Shown here in pieces: positions 59,190 through 64,000 of a stretch of 64,000 nt of DNA. The notes beneath the pieces are model-generated. The model was not told the origin of the DNA, did not search any database, and saw nothing but the letters and a program-made list of their open reading frames with translations. The DNA comes from CAZRVH01 sp964603635. GTDB lineage: Bacteria; Patescibacteriota; Gracilibacteria; Peribacterales; Peribacteraceae. Each line of letters starts with the position of its first letter. Positions within the stretch are counted from its first letter, which is position 1. The stretch is from the NCBI GenBank assembly GCA_964603635.1, contig CAZRVH010000005.1, forward strand, positions 8,208-72,207, read 5' to 3'. The position numbers were made by a program, and so were the translations under genes.

Positions 59190-59282
59190 ACATCTTTCCT
59201 CATTGCAAAATGTACCTTCCTGCAGCGGAGGTTTAGCCTGTGGTGAGCCTGCCGAACCACGAACCTCCGTTACGGATGAAGG
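59190..59282. repeat. Conserved cassette tail, copy C
   Basis: It matches copy B over about 85 bases (from ATTGCAAAATGTACCTTCCT on), with a perfect outer pair GGAGGTT/AACCTCC enclosing GTGGT/ACCAC. No gene is present in the rest of this gap up to gltX. Confidence 0.75.
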
Positions 59283-59321
59283 GAATGAATGATTCGTGGT
59301 TTGATGCGGCTCATTATGATT

Positions 59322-60779
59322 TTACCGTGCATTCTTCAATCTCCTTACCGTCTCTTCCTTCCCTAGTACTTCGGCGACCTCCACCGCTCCCGGAGAGTAT
59401 TCGCGCCCCGTCAAAAGCGCGCGCAGCGGCCACAGCAATTGCCCCAGCTTGAAGCCGTTCTTCTCCATGCTCGCCTTCACGTCGTTCAGGATGCGTTCTC
59501 CCATCCATTCCTCCGCGGGAATCGCCTCCAGAAGGTCCTCGAGCGTTGCCAAGATGGTCGGGAGATCTTCCATCGTCACCTTCTGCTTGGCGCTGGCCAT
59601 CAGTTCCTTCGATACCTCGGGCGTCTCGTAGAAGAAGGCGATCATGTCCGGCGCTTCGTGGAAGAATGTGATGCGTTCGTGGATCAGCGCCGCTTTCTTT
59701 TCGAAGTCTTTGTCCGCGTTCGCGGCCGGCACCTTCTTGGCGACGATCGGCAGGATGCGCCCGGCGAATTCCTTGATCGAAATCTTGCGGATCCATTGTC
59801 CCTGCAGCCAATCCAGCTTGTTCGCATCGAAGACCGCCCCCGCCTTCTGCACGCGTTCCAGGGAGAATGCTTCTTTCAGTTCTTCCAGAGAGAATAGTTC
59901 CTGCGTCGTGCCGGGATTCCAGCCGAGAAGGGCGATGAAGTTGACGATCACTTCCGGCAAATATCCCTTCTCCACGAACTCATGCACCGACACCGCGCCT
60001 TGGCGCTTGCTCAGCTTCGTCTTGTCTTCGTTCAGGATAAGCGGCAGGTGCGCGTAGCGGGGCTTGGTCCAGCCGAACCAATCGAAGAGCAGGATGTGCT
60101 TGGGGAGACTACTCAGCCATTCCTCGCCGCGGATGACCATGCCGATGTCCATGAAGTGGTCGTCGATGACATGCGCGAGGTGATACGTCGGGAACCCGTC
60201 GCCCTTTAGCAACACTTGGTCGTCGATCGTATGTCCTTTGTATTCGACCTTTCCGCGGATGTCATCCGTGAACGAGATCGTCTCGTTGTGCGGCACCTTC
60301 ATGCGGTACACATGCTTCTCGCCGGCCTTGATGCGCTCGGCGGCTTCTTCCTTCGTCAGCTTGCAGCACAGGCGGTCGTACATCGGCGCCTGCTTTTTCG
60401 CCGCTTGGTCATTGCGCATCTTCTCCAAACGCTCCGGCGTGCAGAAGCACGGGTAGGCATTGCCCTGTTCGATCAGCGTATCGAGATGCTTCCTGTACAA
60501 GTCGAGTCGCTCGCTCTGGAAGTACGGACCTTTGTCACCGCGTTGCACTACTTTCCCGTGCTCCATCACCACGCCTTCCTCCGGCGGGATGCCCGCCCAT
60601 TCGAGTCCGTTGAGATGCGCCTCCACCGATCCTTCCACTTCGCGTGCCTGGTCCGTGTCCTCGATGCGCAACAGGAATTGTCCGCCCGTCTGCTTGGCCA
60701 CGAGCCACGCGTAGAGCGCCGTCCGGAGGCCTCCGATGTGGAACATGCCGGTGGGGGAGGGGGCGAAGCGGGTGCGCAT
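59322..60779 (-). CDS. gltX: Glutamyl-tRNA synthetase
   Basis: The 485-residue class I synthetase has the HIGH-type motif (FAPSPTGMFHIGGLRTALYA), KLSKRQGA as KMSKS and a helical anticodon-binding C-terminus. It charges tRNA-Glu and, in organisms lacking GlnRS, also tRNA-Gln. TACAAT lies ten bases before the ATG. Confidence 0.97.
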   Translation of the reverse strand: MRTRFAPSPTGMFHIGGLRTALYAWLVAKQTGGQFLLRIEDTDQAREVEGSVEAHLNGLEWAGIPPEEGVVMEHGKVVQRGDKGPYFQSERLDLYRKHLDTLIEQGNAYPCFCTPERLEKMRNDQAAKKQAPMYDRLCCKLTKEEAAERIKAGEKHVYRMKVPHNETISFTDDIRGKVEYKGHTIDDQVLLKGDGFPTYHLAHVIDDHFMDIGMVIRGEEWLSSLPKHILLFDWFGWTKPRYAHLPLILNEDKTKLSKRQGAVSVHEFVEKGYLPEVIVNFIALLGWNPGTTQELFSLEELKEAFSLERVQKAGAVFDANKLDWLQGQWIRKISIKEFAGRILPIVAKKVPAANADKDFEKKAALIHERITFFHEAPDMIAFFYETPEVSKELMASAKQKVTMEDLPTILATLEDLLEAIPAEEWMGERILNDVKASMEKNGFKLGQLLWPLRALLTGREYSPGAVEVAEVLGKEETVRRLKNAR

Positions 60780-60799
60780 GATTGGTTATATTGTACAGT

Positions 60800-60898
60800 A
60801 TTGAAAGGAAATCAAAGAAATAAAGGCAAGGCAATCAAGGGAATCAATGATTCTCCTCTATTGCTTTGATTCCGTTGATTTCTTTGATTACCTCGACC
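60800..60898. repeat. Palindromic word repeat (AAATCAAAG / CTTTGATT type)
   Basis: AG-rich words GAAATCAAAGAAATAAAGG and AATCAAGGGAATCAATGA face TTGATTCCGTTGATTTCTTTGATTACC-like words. It shares its vocabulary with the repeats at 23.5 and 38.9 kb. Confidence 0.7.
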
Positions 60899-60899
60899 C

Positions 60900-61559
<660 letters not shown>

Positions 61560-61573
61560 AGATCGCGGAGACG

Positions 61574-62641
61574 TTAGGGCAGCTTTTTCCCTTTCGCAAC
61601 ACATGATGCAATAATTTCCGCTATTCGTACAGCTGCTTCGGGATGATACAATGCGGAGATCTTTTTGCGCATCTGGCTGCGGAGCCCGTCATCGGCGAGT
61701 ATTCGGGAAATCTCGGAAACGAGTTTTTCTTCCATCTCCTCCTGTAACACGAGGACGCATCCGCCGTTATCCCTTGCCATGATCGCGTTTTTGTACTGAT
61801 GATCATGCGCGAGTCCGCGGATGGGGACGAGGATGGTGGGGATACCGTTCGCCGCGAGTTCGCCGATACTTCCCGCTCCCGCGCGGCATACGCAGAGATC
61901 TGCGAGTGCGTAGAAATGATGTAACTCGCCCGACGACATTTCCGAGGACCAGTATCCCGCACGGCTGATCGTTTTCTGCTTTCCCGCGCCCGTGAGATGG
62001 ATGACGTCGCAGAGCCTGAGCAATGCATCGAGGTCTTTCCATATCGATTCGTTGATGGACTGCGCGCCCTGGCTGCCGCCCATGACGAGCAATATGGGAC
62101 GCGTGCCTGTGAAGCCCGTGATTTTCAGCGCCTTCTCTTTTTCCCCCTGCGTGACGACGGTGCGGACGGGATTGCCTGTCACCTGCGTCCGGGGATCCTG
62201 CTTGTAACTTCCTGCCATGCCCAGGCAAATCTTCGTCGCGAACCTCGCGACGCGCCTGTTTGAGTTTCCCATGACCGCGTCCGATTCATGCACCACGATG
62301 GGGATGCCACGCATGCGTGCCGCGATGCATGCGGGGACGCTCACTCCACCGCCCTTGCAGAAGACTGCCTGTGTCTTTCGCTCATCCAAAATGCGCGCGG
62401 CCTTGCGGTAGTTGCGCAAGAAAAGAATCGGGAAACGCAATCCGCGCATTGGGATTGGCAATGTGTCGTAGGCGACGCCAGCATCTTTCAAGAACTCCTG
62501 GTCGACTTGCTTCTCCGAGCATAAGAAGAAGATGTCGGCATCGCGCTGATATTTCTTCAAGGCATCCGCCACGGCCAGCATCGGGACGATGTGTCCGCCT
62601 GATCCTCCGCCGACGAAGAGGTATGCGTGGGAAATGGGCAT
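61574..62641 (-). CDS. murG: UDP-N-acetylglucosamine transferase MurG
   Basis: The 355-residue GT-B enzyme has the N-terminal GGGSGGHIVP loop, VVHESDAVMG, the middle GGSQGAQSIN and the donor site CRAGAGSIGELAANGIPTILVP. It converts lipid I to lipid II on the inner membrane face. It follows ftsW and precedes the cyclophilin on the minus strand. Confidence 0.97.
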   Translation of the reverse strand: MPISHAYLFVGGGSGGHIVPMLAVADALKKYQRDADIFFLCSEKQVDQEFLKDAGVAYDTLPIPMRGLRFPILFLRNYRKAARILDERKTQAVFCKGGGVSVPACIAARMRGIPIVVHESDAVMGNSNRRVARFATKICLGMAGSYKQDPRTQVTGNPVRTVVTQGEKEKALKITGFTGTRPILLVMGGSQGAQSINESIWKDLDALLRLCDVIHLTGAGKQKTISRAGYWSSEMSSGELHHFYALADLCVCRAGAGSIGELAANGIPTILVPIRGLAHDHQYKNAIMARDNGGCVLVLQEEMEEKLVSEISRILADDGLRSQMRKKISALYHPEAAVRIAEIIASCVAKGKKLP

Positions 62642-62664
62642 GGGGATGCGTAGTGGATACTACA

Positions 62665-62822
62665 GGGCATATCCAAAGCTTGGAAAGCTTGTGAATCTTC
62701 CTAAGCTTCCATAAGGAGATATTATTGATGGAAGATGTTTGAGAAGCGCGCAAAAGCGCGAGAAGTTTCTCTTATGCATAATTTGCATAATTTCCTTTCA
62801 GAAGCTTCCCCGGCTTCTCAAG
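62665..62822. repeat. Palindromic word repeats between ftsW and murG
   Basis: AGCTTGGAAAGCTTGTGA (near 62676) is identical to an arm at 19.8 kb and faces CTTCCTAAGCTTCC. A second set (GAAGCTTCC/GGCTTCTCAAGC) follows near 62801. No gene was seen in this gap. Confidence 0.6.
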
Positions 62823-63998
62823 CTATCTTCCTCCGGTTACCCTTCGCGGCCTCCTCTCCGCCAGCACCCCCTCCGTGGAATGCATCGAGATATTCAGGAG
62901 GATGCCGATGGCGCCGAGCATGGTGACGAGGGACGATCCTCCGTAGCTGATGAAGGGCAGCGTGAGTCCCGTGAGGGGGAAAAGCGAGAGGTTGATGGCC
63001 ATGTTGAGGATGCTCTGGAACGCGATCCACGTCGTGATGCCGGATGCCACGAGGAAGCCGAAGCGGTCGGGGGCTTCGCGCGCGATCTTGTATCCGCGGA
63101 CGATCAAAAGACCGTACATCGTGAGGATGATCAGCATGCGGAAGAATCCGAGTTCCTCCGCCATGGCCGCGAAGATCATGTCGGCCTGGACCTCGGGGAG
63201 GTATCCGAACTTCTGGATGGATTTGCCGTAGCCGACGCCGAAAAGACCGCCGCTGCCGATGGCGATGAGCGCCTGCTTGATCTGGAACCCGATCGTCTCC
63301 GAGATCGCGGGATCGTCCGGCGAGAGGAATGCCTTGAAGCGGTTTTGCACGTATTCCTTGCTCAGGATCACCGGGAGCCCGACGACGGCCGCGAGCGCGC
63401 CGCCCGCGAAGAGATGCAGGATGTTTCCGCCGGCGATGAAGAACATGACCGACGCGATGGCCGACAGCACGAGGAACGACCCGAGGTCCGGCTGGATGGC
63501 GACGAGGAACGTGGACAGGATGAGCAACGTGACGAACGGCAGGAATCCTTCCTTGAATGTTCCGATGAGCTGCTCGCGTTTCTGCAGCCACACCGCCAGG
63601 TAGAACACGAGCGTGATCTTTAAAAACTCCGACGGCTGCACCGACCATCCCCCGATGACGAGCCAGCTCTGCGCCGTGCCGTAATCGTTTTGGAACCACG
63701 GCAGGAAGACGAGGATGAGCATGCCGATGGTCACGAGAAACAGCGTGCGGGCATAGCGCTCCCACAGGCGGTAGGGAATCATCATCGTGACGAACATCGC
63801 GCAAAAACCCGCGCACACGTGCAGCGCGCTGCGCCATAGGAAGAGGCTGTTGCTGGGGACATCGAGCAATCCCTGCGCCACGAGCTTCTGCGTCAGCTGG
63901 TAACTTTTGAACACGCTCACCGACGCGATCATCGCGAGGCCGAACAGCGTCAGTCCGATAACAACGCCTAAAAGGAGGAGGTCGACTCGGCGGAACAT
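62823..63998 (-). CDS. ftsW: FtsW/RodA/SpoVE-family lipid II polymerase
   Basis: The 391-residue protein has about ten membrane helices and the SEDS signatures SGIATSxxx-like HVCAGFCAMF, QNDYGTAQSWLVIGGWSVQPSE, QPDLGSFL and LPFISYGGSSLV. It is the septal peptidoglycan glycosyltransferase, or RodA; the murG neighbour favours FtsW. The first ATG lies two bases from the window edge, so the true start could be further out. Confidence 0.93.
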   Translation of the reverse strand: MFRRVDLLLLGVVIGLTLFGLAMIASVSVFKSYQLTQKLVAQGLLDVPSNSLFLWRSALHVCAGFCAMFVTMMIPYRLWERYARTLFLVTIGMLILVFLPWFQNDYGTAQSWLVIGGWSVQPSEFLKITLVFYLAVWLQKREQLIGTFKEGFLPFVTLLILSTFLVAIQPDLGSFLVLSAIASVMFFIAGGNILHLFAGGALAAVVGLPVILSKEYVQNRFKAFLSPDDPAISETIGFQIKQALIAIGSGGLFGVGYGKSIQKFGYLPEVQADMIFAAMAEELGFFRMLIILTMYGLLIVRGYKIAREAPDRFGFLVASGITTWIAFQSILNMAINLSLFPLTGLTLPFISYGGSSLVTMLGAIGILLNISMHSTEGVLAERRPRRVTGGR

Positions 63999-64000
63999 CG

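Noticed and set aside
56883..59282. Integron attC sites
   Set aside because: Tails are conserved and partly palindromic, but the attC core sites are not evident and no integrase is visible, so integron is not claimed.

Overview
The window reads as a compact Candidate Phyla Radiation (Patescibacteria) genome, perhaps of the Peribacteria/Peregrinibacteria type. This placement is an inference from gene content and style: type IV pilus genes, Ser/Ala-rich linkers in exported proteins, two TrmB-type regulators and many leaderless genes. TGA is a normal stop codon (for example in pilC and the Cys-rich operon), so the Gly-recoded Gracilibacteria/Absconditabacteria code does not apply. Housekeeping genes are GC-rich, while accessory genes have AT-rich promoters.

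Layout. 1-6.3 kb: type IV pilus operon on the minus strand (response regulator, PilB, PilC, two prepilins, one cut by the window edge). 6.4-10.5 kb: a small membrane protein, a lipoprotein, recR, a formaldehyde-activating enzyme (fae) behind a terminator-containing leader, smpB, an orphan structured RNA, and pilD with a 59-residue membrane protein. 10.5-18.1 kb: a nucleotidyltransferase, a PP2C-like/propeller membrane protein, RNase J, a small propeller protein, a HAD hydrolase and dihydroorotase. 18.3-23.5 kb: cell-surface genes (flippase, an FN3 protein ending in LPESG, a ComEC-like hydrolase, a sugar nucleotidylyltransferase). 23.6-29 kb: a DnaA-box-rich probable origin, dnaN, an EamA protein and mfd. 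29-34.2 kb: coiled-coil and unknown proteins, tRNA-Leu and a degraded copy of it, a ParB-like protein, an M23 lipoprotein and a receiver-like protein. 34.3-43.5 kb: aspS, a two-cassette array of paralogous unknown genes, nrdR, Sua5 and dnaE. 43.6-51.9 kb: a five-gene overlapping operon of Cys-rich exported proteins of unknown function. 52.4-64 kb: a double-OB SSB, murB, two small membrane proteins, a cassette array with two TrmB-like regulators, gltX, a cyclophilin, murG and ftsW.

Two expression styles coexist. About fifteen genes, most of them core, have a TAnnnT -10 box 6-8 bases before ATG or GTG, so their mRNAs should be leaderless. Most accessory genes instead have a TTGACA-type promoter, a Shine-Dalgarno sequence and an intrinsic terminator. 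Many of these accessory genes lie beside partial second copies of the end of a neighbouring gene (nrdR twice, pyrC, recR, the start of a small membrane protein gene, and a tRNA-Leu-like sequence). This suggests repeated capture of foreign DNA by one-ended homology, possibly helped by the pilus/competence genes in the same window.

The strongest candidates for something undescribed are: (1) the 8.3-kb Cys-rich exported-protein operon with a HEMAH metallopeptidase motif; (2) the cassettes flanked by duplicated core-gene ends; (3) fae behind two tandem terminators; and (4) the orphan RNA at 9.3 kb with a predicted pseudoknot/terminator switch.
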